Source: Turnera subulata (Eukaryota > Streptophyta > Magnoliopsida > Malpighiales > Passifloraceae). From it: DNA of 64,000 nucleotides. Where the stretch lies: contig JAKUCV010006680.1 in assembly GCA_028386065.3 (NCBI GenBank), forward strand, positions 43,089 to 107,088, written 5' to 3'. The position numbers were made by a program, and so were the translations under genes. Positions 27,683 to 38,856 of this stretch are shown one piece after another (the stretch's first letter is position 1; each line of letters begins with the position of its first letter). Under the pieces are notes generated by a model that had not been told where the DNA came from, ran no database searches, and saw only the letters and a list, made by a program, of their open reading frames with translations.

Positions 27683-29260
27683 CTTTAGAATTTGTGGTAT
27701 AATATTTTGCTGAACTAAAATTAATTTTTAATATTTTTTTTGTAATCACATTCCTTGTAATTTCACGCATTAGAGATTTTTTAAACAGAAAGAAAAACCA
27801 AAAGACTCATGTTTGTTCATAGGACTGACTGATGTTAATCAACATATCTTTGCAATTACACGTGAATTTCAACCCCAATCTTTAACCCAAATTTTCTTTT
27901 TTAAAAAAATCCCCAATCTGGGACAGGAGAGGGCTGGTAGTTCATGTGGGATATATAATTTTGCACCGATTAGGAAATTTGGAAGACAACAATCATGATT
28001 GATGGACAGCCATTATAAACTGCATATGCACACTTTATTATCACTTTATGCCAAAAAAAAAAAAGATATATATTTCCAAGTTACTTGCAGTCTATTATTT
28101 TTATATTTATGTTGCAAACAAAGTTTTCATCATAATAAGATAAGATTTGCTATAGTTCCTTTTTTCATTGGTGGAATAGATTTAATATATAGCTTAATAG
28201 ATATGAAGGATGCGAGATTATCCCAAATCATACCTCCATGGCAGGAATAACATCTAATTAGTTTTCATAAATTGTTAGTAAATGAAAAAGATTATTAACA
28301 AGTACACAACCAATGGTGGGGTTTTTTTTTTATGAGGAGATCATGAGTGTGGCTCCCAATCATCATATGGGATCGGCATTTATCATGATGCCCATGTCTT
28401 TGTCAATTGTCATTGGTAATCTCTTGGCCATTGGTTTTTGAATTTTGGATGGCAAAAGAAGGAACAACAAAAAGAAAAGAGGCCCATCCCATACTAGTAT
28501 ACTACTACTACCAGTAGTACTACCACACACACATAAGTTACTACTATGTCTATAACATAACATAAACTAGAGGGGGCCACAGCCACAGGGAATCATTCTA
28601 ATCACGCCATTCCTATGAGAGGGCTGAAATCTGACATCACCACCGCACACACACATCCCACCCTTTGCTCTCTGCTCGCTGCTGCGTGGTATCCTATCAG
28701 CCGCCAAGCTCCACCCTCTTCCCTCACTCCACGTGGACCGTGATTTACTCTTCCCTCATATTATACTATTTTGTTTGTTTGTGGCTCATATTATAATGCA
28801 TCAAAATATGCCTTATAAGTCTACTTACTACACAATCTCCTTTCTTTTTTCTTTTTTTTTTCCAAGTTCCTCTTTTACAAATATTTCTGTTATGTAGGAG
28901 AAAAAAACACGTGTATGAATGAATCTAATCTAATACTATATGTGTGTGTGTGGATGGTCGCTATAGCAGCCTTGGATATGCCCAAGCCACGAGGGCATGT
29001 CACGTAGTAGTAGAACTTTCCAGTCCACATCAGTAATGTAGTATTTAAAAAAAAGAAAGGAAGTTATTGCGGTGGGATTGGATTAATTAAAGGGGAGGGT
29101 CATAACTCATAAAGATTAGATATTTAGGCACGATAAGGAAAATGTTGAGTGGTAGGAAGAAGAGCAGCGTGTCGGTTGGAGGGGCAGAAATGGGAAGGTG
29201 AAGGAGTTGTTGGGCTGGGGCGTGATGAAGCCATGCAATGGAAATGGAACTCAACTCATC
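27683..29260. other. Intergenic, no gene seen
   Basis: AT-rich in the first part. Around 28560-28740 it is less AT-rich, with acacacac and CT-rich tracts and a cacgtgga G-box-like site near 28732, as in a promoter, but no coding exon follows before the LINE. Confidence 0.4.
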
Positions 29261-29345
29261 AAAGTCTGTCTGTCTGTAATACAAAAAAACACAACTAGTG
29301 TTTTTTGGAGTTTTAATTTGGCTTTTTCACGAACAGGTGGCGGTC

Positions 29346-31292
29346 ATGAGCCACCCTGTTCCGGCCACCCCAGTCGCCATGTTTCCAAGGCGTTACTCAG
29401 CCCCGTCTCCCTCTAGAGGGGATAGGGAGAACTACAGAGAGAGATCCCGATCAAGAGAGAGAGGGCCCAACATCGCCCAAACTCCGGAATCCGGTTCCTC
29501 TTTGGCTGTCAAAATGACTACTGCAACAACATATATAAATAGTGATGAGGAGATGGGGGCTCCCCCAGAGGAAGATCCCAACACTTCCAAGATGAAGAGT
29601 CAAACCTCCACGGTCGAGAACAAAGAGGACAGTAATGATGTGCCCATGGAGGAACCCCGTATGAGCTACAGGCAGAAATTGACATTGGGCTCCACATCCT
29701 TCCAAGGAGAGGAGCAGTGGGTAGAGGACAATGAAGCAGATTTTGAAGAGGGTGATATTGTTGTGTATGAAGTGCCGGGTGGAACAGCAGTGGAATTGTC
29801 CGAAGCCTTCAAATCCAGATTGGAGAAACCGTGGCTGCTGGCTGTGGTTGTGAAGCTTCTTGGACGACCGATTGGATACCGGATGCTGCGAGACAAAATT
29901 GAAAGCATGTGGAATCCGTCTGAACCTTACAAGATTGTGGATTTGGCCAACAACTTCTTTATTGTTAGATTCAAGAGAGAGGTCGACTTCCACCGTGCCT
30001 TATTTGGAGGTCCCTGGACGATCTTCAATCATGTACTATGTGTACAACCATGGACGCTGGAGTTTAGAGCTTCCAAGGGTACGATCGACACGACGGTGGT
30101 CTGGGTACAATTCCCTGATATCCCACCAAATTAGTACCACTCTAGGTTACTGAAGACACTGGGTGATCTGGTGAGGAGGACTGTAAAAGTGGATATTCAC
30201 ACTTCCACATCTTCAAGAGGCAAATTCGCCAAGGTGGCAGTGGCTATAGATCTCACTAAACCGGTTAAAGGGCGAATCAAGCTAGAAGGGGAAATCATTC
30301 GTGTGTCCTATGAAGGGTTACCGGATGTATGTTACTCCTGCGAAAAAGTAGGCCACCGGCCGATCTCATGTCCTAGCAATAGACCTAATACCACCCCTCT
30401 GGAAGTGGCAGCAGAGCAGGGGAACAACCTTCCTAGGGAGGTTCTACCCATGGCGGAGCCGGCATCAATAGGTGTGAACAAGGAAGATAGTGAATGGGGC
30501 GAGTGGACTACAGTAAGCACCAGGGCACGTCGAGGAATCAGGAAGGGACAGGATGGGACGAGATCACCCGCCACCATGGGACCCGTAATGAATGTTGGGG
30601 GGAAATATGGAGTTCTGGCGGGCGAGCCAGACATTCCCCAGGTTAATGAAGAGGGTCGGGGAGGAATTGATTCAAGCAAGAGCCAAAAAACTAACAGCTT
30701 AAGCCCAGCCCATTTGAGGAACCACACAGTCCGTCAGGCTGAAGTTTCTCCCAAGCTTAAAGGGGTAGGCTCGCGTACCCCCCTCAAAAATATTTCAAAC
30801 CAAGGTAAACATAATTCTCAACCCCAAACAACCACCAAGTCCAAATCCAAGTCACAAAACGCAGAACCCTCCAAGGAACCAACCACCAAGAACCAGACAA
30901 GAAAACCCACCCAGAATCATACCACTCAGTCTAATCACACAGTTGTAACCCTGTCGGAATCGGACCACCCTCTAGTCGTGGCACCAGCGCCATCATTCCA
31001 AACAACAAAACCGACTAAGACCACCATCCTATTGAACCCAAACAGAGCCCAATCCATCCTTGATCCTTCACAATCAACCACCACCCAACCACCCGAGTCC
31101 TCTCTAAATAGGCCCCCGGACCTTACTGTAAAGAGACCAACTCGGCCCTCCGAGGAGCAGATGGAGGAAGACCCCCCCAATGATGTTGACTTGAGTATGG
31201 AAGACTTGATAAGTGAAAGAAAGAGAAGTAAGCTGAATGCAATTAAGAGTTGCAATAGTGAGGCAAAAGCCTCCACCTCGAAATGCCCGTGA
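29346..31292 (+). pseudogene. LINE ORF1 (DUF4283 plus CCHC zinc knuckle), one nonsense mutation
   Basis: The RNA-binding ORF1 protein of a plant L1-type element. An Arg/Ser-rich N-terminus (SRGDRENYRERSRSRERG) is followed by a DUF4283-type domain (LLGRPIGYRMLRDKIESMW through FNHVLCVQPWTLEF) and a CX2CX4HX4C knuckle CYSCEKVGHRPISC. The C-terminus is Pro/Thr/Lys-rich and disordered. One in-frame TAG at 30132-30134 interrupts the frame, which then continues unshifted to the natural stop at 31292. Confidence 0.9.
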
Positions 31293-31329
31293 TATGCGTG
31301 ATCAGGTATTCCCATAATTCCAAAATTTT

Positions 31330-34300
31330 ATGTTATCTGTTCTTGCATGTAACTGCCAAGGGGCAGCCAAAAATCAGTTCAAAAGAGCATGTAGAGAATT
31401 ATGCAATGAGCATAGAGTAGATTTACTAATTATGGTGGAATCTAGAATCAATGGTTTTAAAGCCTTGAGGAAAGTAAGATCATTGGGCTTCTCTAACTCG
31501 TATCGAGTCGACGCTAGAGGCTTCACCGGTGAAATCTGGGTTCTGTGGCATCAAGAGAGAATTGAGGTGAATATTGTGGCAAACCACACACAACTAATCC
31601 ATATGAAAGCCAGTGTGGGGGATCAGTCAATCTATCTAACTGCTGTTTATGGTGCACCTAAGGAGAAGCAAAGAAGATTCCTATGGCAAAATCTTGAAGC
31701 CCTGGCTCAGTCAGTATCAGGTCCCTGGTTTCTAATTGGGGATTTCAACGCCATATTAGATGGCCTAGAGAGGCAGGACAGTTTAGGCAGAAATGCAGTA
31801 GCAAACAGAGCTTTTATGGAGTGCATGTTCAATGTGCAGCTACACGATTTGGGCTTCGTCGGCCCCAAATTTACATGGAAAAGCGGAGGTAAATACGCGA
31901 GATTGGACAGGGTTATCTGCAATATAGAAGGTATCACGGGGTTTCCAGAGGCCATGGTACAACACTTAACCAGAATATGTTCGGATCATAATCTAATTCT
32001 CCTTAAACTCCATGGAAATGAGTGTAGAGCAAAATCATCAAAGCCATTTAACTTCCTTGCAGCCTGGTTGTTGCACGAGGAGTTTGACAAATTCATGCAA
32101 AGGGAGTGGGATAAAAATCAAGAACTGCCAGAAGCCTTAAAGACGTGTACTAAGAAGATTCAAGAATGGAATTGTAGAGTCTTTGGGAACATCCATGTCC
32201 GCAAAAGAAACCTCTTAGCCAGAATTGGAGGGATTCAGAAGGCATTGGAGCGACACCCTTCAAATTTTCTTTCAAACTTAGAAGTTGAACTTAGATTGGA
32301 GCTGGATAATGTGCTTATGCAGGAAGAACTTTTGTGGGCACAGAAATCCAGATGAAAATGGATTCAGGCAGGTGACGGAAACACCTCATACTTTCATGCC
32401 ACCGCGGTAGGGAGGAAGAGGAGGAATTTTGTTAAGGAGTTAAAAGACAATGAGAGACGATGGCAGACCGACCCGATTCTCCTGAAACAGAATGCAAGAG
32501 AATATTTCAAAACACTCTTTAAGGCAGAGGAGGGGGATCATACTAGGAGACTACCAAGGGGGTCTTTCCCATTTGTATCGCAGGATCACTGGAATTTGAC
32601 AATTGAGCCTATCCATCCAGATGAGGTCAGGGAAAGTATGTTCCAAATGGGGCCTTTGAAAGCACCTGGCCCCGATGGTTTAAATTCATTTTTCTATCAA
32701 TCCCAGTGGAACAAAATTGCAGGTAATTGTATAAAGTTCGTCAAAGACATTGTGGAAGGAGGGCAGTGGGATAGCAGCATTAACCAAACATTAATTTGCT
32801 TGATCCCCAAAATTGCAAAGCCAGAAAACATGACACAGTTTCGTCCCATAGGCTTGTGTAACGTGAACTACAAGCTTATCTTGAAGGTTTTAGTAAATAG
32901 AATTAAGCCACTTTTGGTTGATCTAGTTACTCCATCCCAGTCCAGCTTTGTACCGGGGAGACAGATAGTGGATAATATTGTCGTTGTTCAAGAGGTGGTG
33001 CACAACATGCGGAAAAAACAAGGGGAAAGTGGACTGATGGCCATCAAAGTGGATCTTGAAAAGGCCTATGATAGGCTGAGTTGGACTTTCATTGACGAGA
33101 CTTTACAAGATGCAAGGTTTCCAGACAGCTTGTGACATGTAATTATGAATTGCATCTCAACACCATCCTTGCAAGTGCTTTGGAACAATGATGTTGGGGA
33201 ATCTTTTACTCCCTCACGAGGTATTCGGCAGGGCAACCAACTATCTTCGTACATATTTGTTTTATGCAATGAGAGGTTGGGGCACCTCATTCAAGGCTTG
33301 GTGGATGAGGTAAATGGTTACCAATTCAATTGAGCCAACGGGGTCCCAAGCTTTCGCACTTGACTTAGTGCTCTTTTCCCAAGCATCACTTGATCGGGTA
33401 CAAGTCATAAATGAGTGCTTAACCTTGTTTTGTAAGGCATCGGGACAAAAAATCAGTACACAGAAAACGCGAATATGTGTCTCCAGCAATGTAAAAGGGA
33501 GAAGAGCAAAAAGGTTAAGCAAGGCGATGGGTTATAAACTCACCAACGACTTGGAAAAGTATCTAGGGGTGCCACTAGTCCACAAAAGGGTTACCAAAAA
33601 TACCTACAAATACCTGGTTAACCAAGCTGAAAAGAGGCTATCCGGGTGGCGAGCAAATCAGCTTTCTTTAGCCGGTAGAGTGACACTTACCAAATCGGTT
33701 CTTTCTGCACTCCCCATCTATACCATGCAAACGGTGCGAGTGCCGAGGTTTGTGTGTGATAAGCTCGATGGAATTGTCCGGAAATTCATATGGGGGGAGG
33801 GGGTGATGGACAACACAACAAAGTCCATTTACTCAACTGGGACACAATTTGTAACCCAAGGCAGTGCGGCGGCTTGGGCATCAGAAAGCTGAGGACTGTC
33901 AATGATGCATTAATCAGCAAGATGGCATGGAGATTGGTTATTGAACCACATGCTTTATGGGCACATGTGCTGCGAGCCAAATACTTAAGGAATACTGAGG
34001 TACTCCCCCAAGAAGTGCAGGTCCGCAATGGCTCCACATTTTGGAGAGCTATCTGTAAAATCTGGCCTGACTTTTATTCAGTCAATGGGTTGGACTGTTG
34101 CCAACGGACACTCGATCAAATTCTGGGCTGACGTTTGGGTAGAACCAGAACTAAGATTGGAGAAAGTCACCATGACCACATTGCCGGCCCACTTAAAAGG
34201 CCTATCTGTTGCTGAAATGAAGGATGTAAATGGTGGGTGGGACTGCCCCAATATTATCCCATTTCTACCTGAAGAGGTATGGAGAAAATTGTGGGCAATA

Positions 34301-35441
34301 GCACCACCAAACCAGAGGAGGGGAGCTGACAAGTTAAAGTGGATGCCCGATAATAAGGGTCTTTTCTCCACCAGTTCAGCGTACACTATCAAGGAAGAGC
34401 CGAACTGGGGGGAGGAAAATAAACTCTGGAAAATTGTGTGGACTTGGAAAGGACCCCACAGGATAGCATCCTTTATGTGGCTATTATGTCATGACAAACT
34501 CCTGACGAATTTAAACAGGTGCCGAAGACATCTAGCCACGGATGCTCTCTGCCCGCGTTGTGGGGTGACGAAGGAATCAATACTCCACATGGTGAGGGAC
34601 TGTTTCTTTGTTAGAGATATATGGAAGGCCCTCCTCCCAGGCGATCGGCATCTCCCCTTTTTCTTAAATGAGGATGTGCAGGACTGGGTTGGAAGGAACA
34701 TGATGGACAAGGATGGCCATACTTCCGGGAACTCAGAATGGAAAGCCTTGTTTCCAGTGGCTTACTGGAAAATTTGGCAATGGAGGAATAAATTGGTATT
34801 TGAAGAAGGATCTGTTGATGAACCTTACCCTATTCGGCATATAAGATTGACGGTAGAAGAGATTAAACAAAGTATGTCTTTGAAGTATTTATCCCAGTTG
34901 ATGCCTATGCATCCAAAGGAACCCCAACTTTGGAAACCACCCCCTCTTGGCTGGTGGAGGCTGAACACTGATGGCTCGGTTAAACAGCCTGGTAACAGGG
35001 CATTTGCAGGAGGCGTTCTCAGGGACCGTAATGCAAGGTGGATATCTGGCTTCTGTACCAATCTAGGCTCCTGCGTCCCTATTAAGGCCGAATTATGGGG
35101 TATTTTGATCGGCCTTCATCAAGCTTGGAACTTGAACTGTCGATTCCTACAAGTCGAAACCGATGCTCTATCAGTGGTGGAATGGCTCACAAATGAACTG
35201 GATCCAAACATAGTGCTCAACGAGATTGTTTGGGAAATTCGAGATATCTTAAAGAGAGACTTGGTGCATTAGTATTAGACATGTATATAGATTATCCAAC
35301 TTAGTGGCGGATAATCTAGCAGAAATAGCCTCGGCATTTCTTCTTGGCGCTATCATTCTGCACACACCACCTGCTAGTGTGCTCGAATTCTTAAATAAAG
35401 ACAAGGGAATCAATGCTTTTGTAAACCCACCTGGTTTGTAA
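31330..35441 (+). pseudogene. LINE ORF2 (endonuclease, reverse transcriptase, RNase H), inactivated
   Basis: The endonuclease part (31330-32352) keeps its catalytic landmarks: NCQG, VESR, GDFNAIL, LDRV and SDHN. An in-frame TGA at 32353-32355 follows. The reverse transcriptase starts with LKAPGPDGLN and continues with LICLIPK, FRPIGLCNVNYK, SSFVPGRQI and DLEKAYDRL. Further lesions: a TGA at 33133-33135, QGDPLSPY decayed to QGNQLSSY, another TGA at 33331-33333, frameshifts near 33300, 33800 and 34060, and the catalytic FADD box reading FALD. Downstream are a zf-RVT zinc motif (CPRCGVTKESILHMVRDC, about 34550-34600) and an RNase H domain (NTDGSVKQPGNRAFAGGVLRD, KAELWG, VETDA, then VADNLAEIA after a frameshift). 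Confidence 0.92.
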
Positions 35442-35502
35442 CTTATTTGTATTTGGTAATCTATAATCATTCAGATTAAAAAAAAAAAGTCTGTCTGTCT
35501 GT

Positions 35503-36502
35503 CTGTGTCGTCTTAACTTGTCATGCTATAGGATAGGACACACACATGAAGAGAAAAAAGGGAATGAAGAGGACCGACTGGTGGTGGAATTGCGACACGT
35601 GGTGATTCCTTGCAGCGTTGAGTGTAAATTCTTGGTGGAGATTTGGGTATGTGGTTGTGTGGATGTGGGTGTGGTGTGGGGACTTTATAAAAATCAATCT
35701 CCTCAAACCTCAACCTCAACCCACCCAGTTGGTACCATTTTTGCAACTTTCAAACTTAGATATTTTTCCCCCAAAGCTCTACTGACCAGCCACACATTAT
35801 ATCATTCTTTTTTTTTCTTTTTCAAAAAAAAAATTTCATTCAAACATTCAAATTCAACATTTTTTACCATTGCATTGAAACTTTCAACGATTCTTCCTTC
35901 CCTTGTCCACAAGTCCAAAAAGTAACTCAACAATGTCCACAATTACAAGCATTCCAACCTTTTTTTTTATATATATATATATATATAAATTAAATTCCCT
36001 CTTCCAACTTGACATCTTCTTATTCCTCCAATAATAATAATGGAGACGTGTTAATTTGGGAGATTCTATATTAAGATTTTTGTCACTATTTTATTTGCGT
36101 GGAAGAAAGATCAATATATGTTTTTCAAAGGGATAAACATTTCGTTTGATATGGAGTGTTGTTTTTTTTTAAAAAAAAAAATTAATTAAGTAAGTACCCT
36201 TCATTCTTCAACAGAATTTACAACCTTGAATATGTTTTATTTTCTGTGGGCTGGTAGTACCCTTATGAATATTACGCAAATTGTAAAGGACAAAAATGCA
36301 AAAAGAAAAGCACAGGGGAAAGACAGAGAGAGAGAGAGAGATGTTGAGAGGTAGAGGTTCGAGGGGAACGAGGTTTCCCCCCCAATATATATGTGGACAA
36401 AAGAAATGAGATTCGAATGATAAAAATAACACACAAACACCAAAAAAAACAAATTAAAAAAAAAAAAGAACATGCATCCATAGCCATAACTTCAGCAGAT
36501 CT
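35503..36502. other. Intergenic, low complexity
   Basis: Contains a G-box (CACGTG, about 35596), a (ta)n run near 35972-35987, long T/A tracts near 36165-36181 and a (ga)n run near 36326-36341. No coding exon recognised. Confidence 0.45.
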
Positions 36503-36509
36503 TATATAA
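36503..36509 (+). promoter_or_regulatory. Candidate TATA box of the B-box gene
   Basis: TATATAA at 36503-36509, about 470 bp upstream of the B-box start codon. If used, the leader would be long and contain CT-rich and (ac)n/(ccct)n repeats. Position and motif only. Confidence 0.35.
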
Positions 36510-36569
36510 GGACCTCTACTTTTTTTTTTTTTTTCTTTCTTTCTTCTTCATCGAAAGATCTTATACAGT

Positions 36570-36613
36570 AGTAGTACATCTTTTTTTTTTTTTTGTCGTC
36601 GAGAGTAGTACAT
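36570..36613 (-). repeat. Micro-insertion: CTCGACGAC A-tail with 10-bp direct repeats
   Basis: agtagtacat occurs at 36570-36579 and 36604-36613. The 24 bp between are c, 14 T, then gtcgtcgag; on the minus strand CTCGACGAC plus A-tail. The ending resembles the 12471-12525 insertion and the SINE tail. It would lie in the B-box gene leader. Confidence 0.6.
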
Positions 36614-36819
36614 GTTTATTTATGAATGGATATAAAAATAAAACTACTTCCTTACTAGCCCTTCCTACTATATATTATACATATCCACCTCATAACTCTT
36701 CATCACCCAACTCGCAGAAAATAATTAAAACAAGTACTAACAAATAACCCACCCTCTCCTCCCTCTCTCTCTGTGATGTGATCAAGTGTGAACCACAAAG
36801 CCCCATTATACCCACCATA

Positions 36820-36980
36820 CACACACACACACACCACCGCCTTTATAGCCATCTTTTCCTCCTCCCCTCCTTTCCTCTGTGCCGTTGTTTGTGTTGTGTT
36901 CCCCCCCTCCAGGCCCCTTTCTTCTTCTTGTTTTTTCTTTTGCTCCCTCCCTCCCTCCCTCCCTCCGTACACACACACGA
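36820..36980 (+). repeat. Leader microsatellites: (ac)n and (ccct)n
   Basis: acacacacacacac near 36820-36833, a ctccctccctccctccctcc-type run near 36948-36966 and acacacacacga just before the ATG of the B-box gene. Confidence 0.75.
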
Positions 36981-36981
36981 C

Positions 36982-37803
36982 ATGGAAGAAAAGCACACAA
37001 TGAAGAAAACCCATGAAGAAGAACCTCCTCTTTTTAACCCCTGCGAGCTCTGCGACCAGAAGGCCGACGTCTACTGCGATTCCGACGCCGCCCTCCTCTG
37101 CTTCCGCTGCGACTCCAAAGTCCACAATGCCAACTTCCTCGTCGCCCGCCACCTCCGCCGCCTCCTCTGCCCCCTCTGCCGCTCCCACCTCGCCGGCCCT
37201 CCCTTCTCCGGCGCCCACCGCACCCCCCAAGCCGCCTGCCCCTCCTGCTCCCCCGACGACAAACACCACCACTCCGCCGCCGACGACGACGCCCTCCAGC
37301 TCTCTTCCTCCTCCTCCGCGTCGTCGGCTTCCTCCACTCTGTCCACCACCGATACCACGTCGCGTACGGACGCTACCCCCGCGGCGGGTGCGTCCGGCGA
37401 GAGGAGGTGCAAAGCGGTTGGGAGATTTGAGGTGGAGGGGTCGTTCGTGGAATGGAGTAGGAGGCTGGGGCTGAATGGTCATTTGAGGGGTGCTGTGTTG
37501 TCGAGGGCGAGTCACGCGCTGGGGTGCCTGCGTAGGGGAAGACTCGGGGGGAAGGCGGTGTTGCCGTTTCGGGTGAGCTTGGCGGCGTCGTTTTGGTTCG
37601 GTGTCAGGCTCTGCGGGGACACGTCGGCTCCCACGTGGCGGAATCTTAAGAGGGTCGAACAGCTATCGGGCGTGCCGGCTAAGGTGATCGTGGCCGTCGA
37701 AGTAAAACTAGAACATGCCTTGAGGGCCAGGAGAAGAAGATTTGCACAGTCTCATTACCAGCAGCCGCAGCAAGACTTGGAAGAAGGATGGGCCGAGTGT
37801 TAA
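36982..37803 (+). CDS. Single B-box zinc finger protein (BBX group V, BBX30-32-like)
   Basis: A single-exon 273-aa protein. The N-terminal B-box is complete: C21, C24, C32, D35, C40, C43, H48, H57 (CELCDQKADVYC ... HNANFLVARH). A second Cys-rich part follows (LCPLCRSHL ... CPSC) that lacks a full B-box pattern. The middle is Ser/Thr/Asp-rich. The C-terminal half (GRFEVEGSFVEWSRRLGLNG, then ALGCLRRGRLGGKAVLPFRVSLAASFWFGVRLCGD) is conserved in BBX32-like proteins. There is no CCT domain. Such proteins repress photomorphogenesis and flowering by binding other BBX factors, an inference from the family. Coding DNA is strikingly GC-rich (third positions mostly G/C) compared with its flanks. The start was chosen because the open frame upstream is CT-repeat leader. 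Confidence 0.88.
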   Translation: MEEKHTMKKTHEEEPPLFNPCELCDQKADVYCDSDAALLCFRCDSKVHNANFLVARHLRRLLCPLCRSHLAGPPFSGAHRTPQAACPSCSPDDKHHHSAADDDALQLSSSSSASSASSTLSTTDTTSRTDATPAAGASGERRCKAVGRFEVEGSFVEWSRRLGLNGHLRGAVLSRASHALGCLRRGRLGGKAVLPFRVSLAASFWFGVRLCGDTSAPTWRNLKRVEQLSGVPAKVIVAVEVKLEHALRARRRRFAQSHYQQPQQDLEEGWAEC

Positions 37804-38545
37804 TTCTGCTGCTAATTGCTAATCAACGGTTAATTTTTGTAATAGGAAAACCCCACTGGTGTGGGAAAAACTTAGGGTTAAGAAGTTAATTAGGAGGATA
37901 TGTCAATGAGTTTGTTTTTATTTATTATCATTGTCTATTCTAATGGGTGCGTGCTTAGCTTAGGAACTGCATGGGTTGTAAACATATCTTGGTGTGATTA
38001 GAGAAAAAAAAAATCATTATATTATCAAAAGAAAAAAAAATGGAACAGAATGTTAATGTTTGGATTATGGCACATTCGTTCATTTCTCCTCATATGTATG
38101 TATATAATTTTTCCTTTTTGAGTACATAAAATTGATAAAATGACATGTGTTTTCTTTTCTTATTTTAAGAATGACAAGGCTGCAACGGGTGATGATGACT
38201 GGGGTTATTTAGCACTTCCTAATTCTTTTTTAAAAGGGAATTAAAAAATTGTTTGTACATTAATAATACAATGAGCGTGACGGGATTGTAGCGCAGGTTT
38301 TCAATCATTTTCTGGGTTTCAGGCTGTGATTTAGACTGATGTTAAATCCAACAGATGTCTCTTGCTCTGGGGCAATGCTTGATGGGCTCAATCTTCGTTT
38401 GGAGTAAAAGGCATGGTTAAGAATTAGGATAGTTTGTTTGGGATTCGAATTCCTCCGTATATTAGTTGTACTATGATTGACATGTCTCTTGTATAAGATA
38501 GAAGTCGACCTGAGTTACCAATTCCTAATCATGTACCAAGCTCAT
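37804..38545. other. 3' region of the B-box gene, then intergenic
   Basis: No other coding exon recognised. Confidence 0.45.
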
Positions 38546-38649
38546 GTATATTTTTAATATACTTCCCGGTTTCGACCAAAGAATTAGGATAGTTTTGGTA
38601 TATTTTTAATATACTTCCCGGTTTCGACCAAAGAATTAGGATAGTTTGG
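38546..38649. repeat. Two-copy 52-bp tandem repeat
   Basis: Units 38546-38597 and 38598-38649 are near-identical, beginning gtatatttttaatatac and containing cccggtttcgaccaaag and gaattaggatagttt. A third copy of only gaattaggatagttt lies near 38421. It is about 210 bp from the 3' end of the glucuronosyltransferase coding region. Confidence 0.9.
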
Positions 38650-38856
38650 GAGGTGGATAGCTAGTAAAGATGTTTACCATTTTCTTAGCCGTAATGTAGT
38701 GTACTAATAAGCAGGATCCGATACATAAAAGGATAGTACCGATTGCTGGAGACAAAGAAGTTTGCCATCACACATGTGACACCTGTAATTCCGTACATAT
38801 GTAAATTGAATGACTTCTTTACTTTACAGTAGTGTTGTTCCAACTGTGACCAACTA

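Larger units (their letters stand above)
29261..35502 (+). mobile_element. Near full-length but decayed L1-type LINE with target duplication
   Basis: A 6.2 kb non-LTR retrotransposon (about 29278-35488). The flanks share a direct repeat, aagtctgtctgtctgt at 29262-29277 and at 35488-35502 or so, lying in a (gtct)n tract. It has a short 5' UTR, ORF1 with a zinc knuckle, ORF2 with APE-type endonuclease, reverse transcriptase and a C-terminal RNase H, and ends in a short A-run. Both ORFs carry stops, and ORF2 carries frameshifts, so it cannot move autonomously. The start of ORF1 is preserved, so little or no 5' truncation occurred on insertion. Confidence 0.93.

Noticed and set aside
29346..35441. 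A functional autonomous LINE
   Set aside because: Nonsense codons in both ORFs, several frameshifts in ORF2 and loss of the catalytic FADD box.
36703..37515. 270-codon antisense open frame
   Set aside because: It runs opposite to the B-box coding sequence, is low-complexity Gly/Glu/Arg-rich, and results from GC-rich codons on the other strand.
38546..38649. CRISPR-like or satellite array
   Set aside because: Only two units, no spacers, and a plant nuclear context; a simple tandem duplication.
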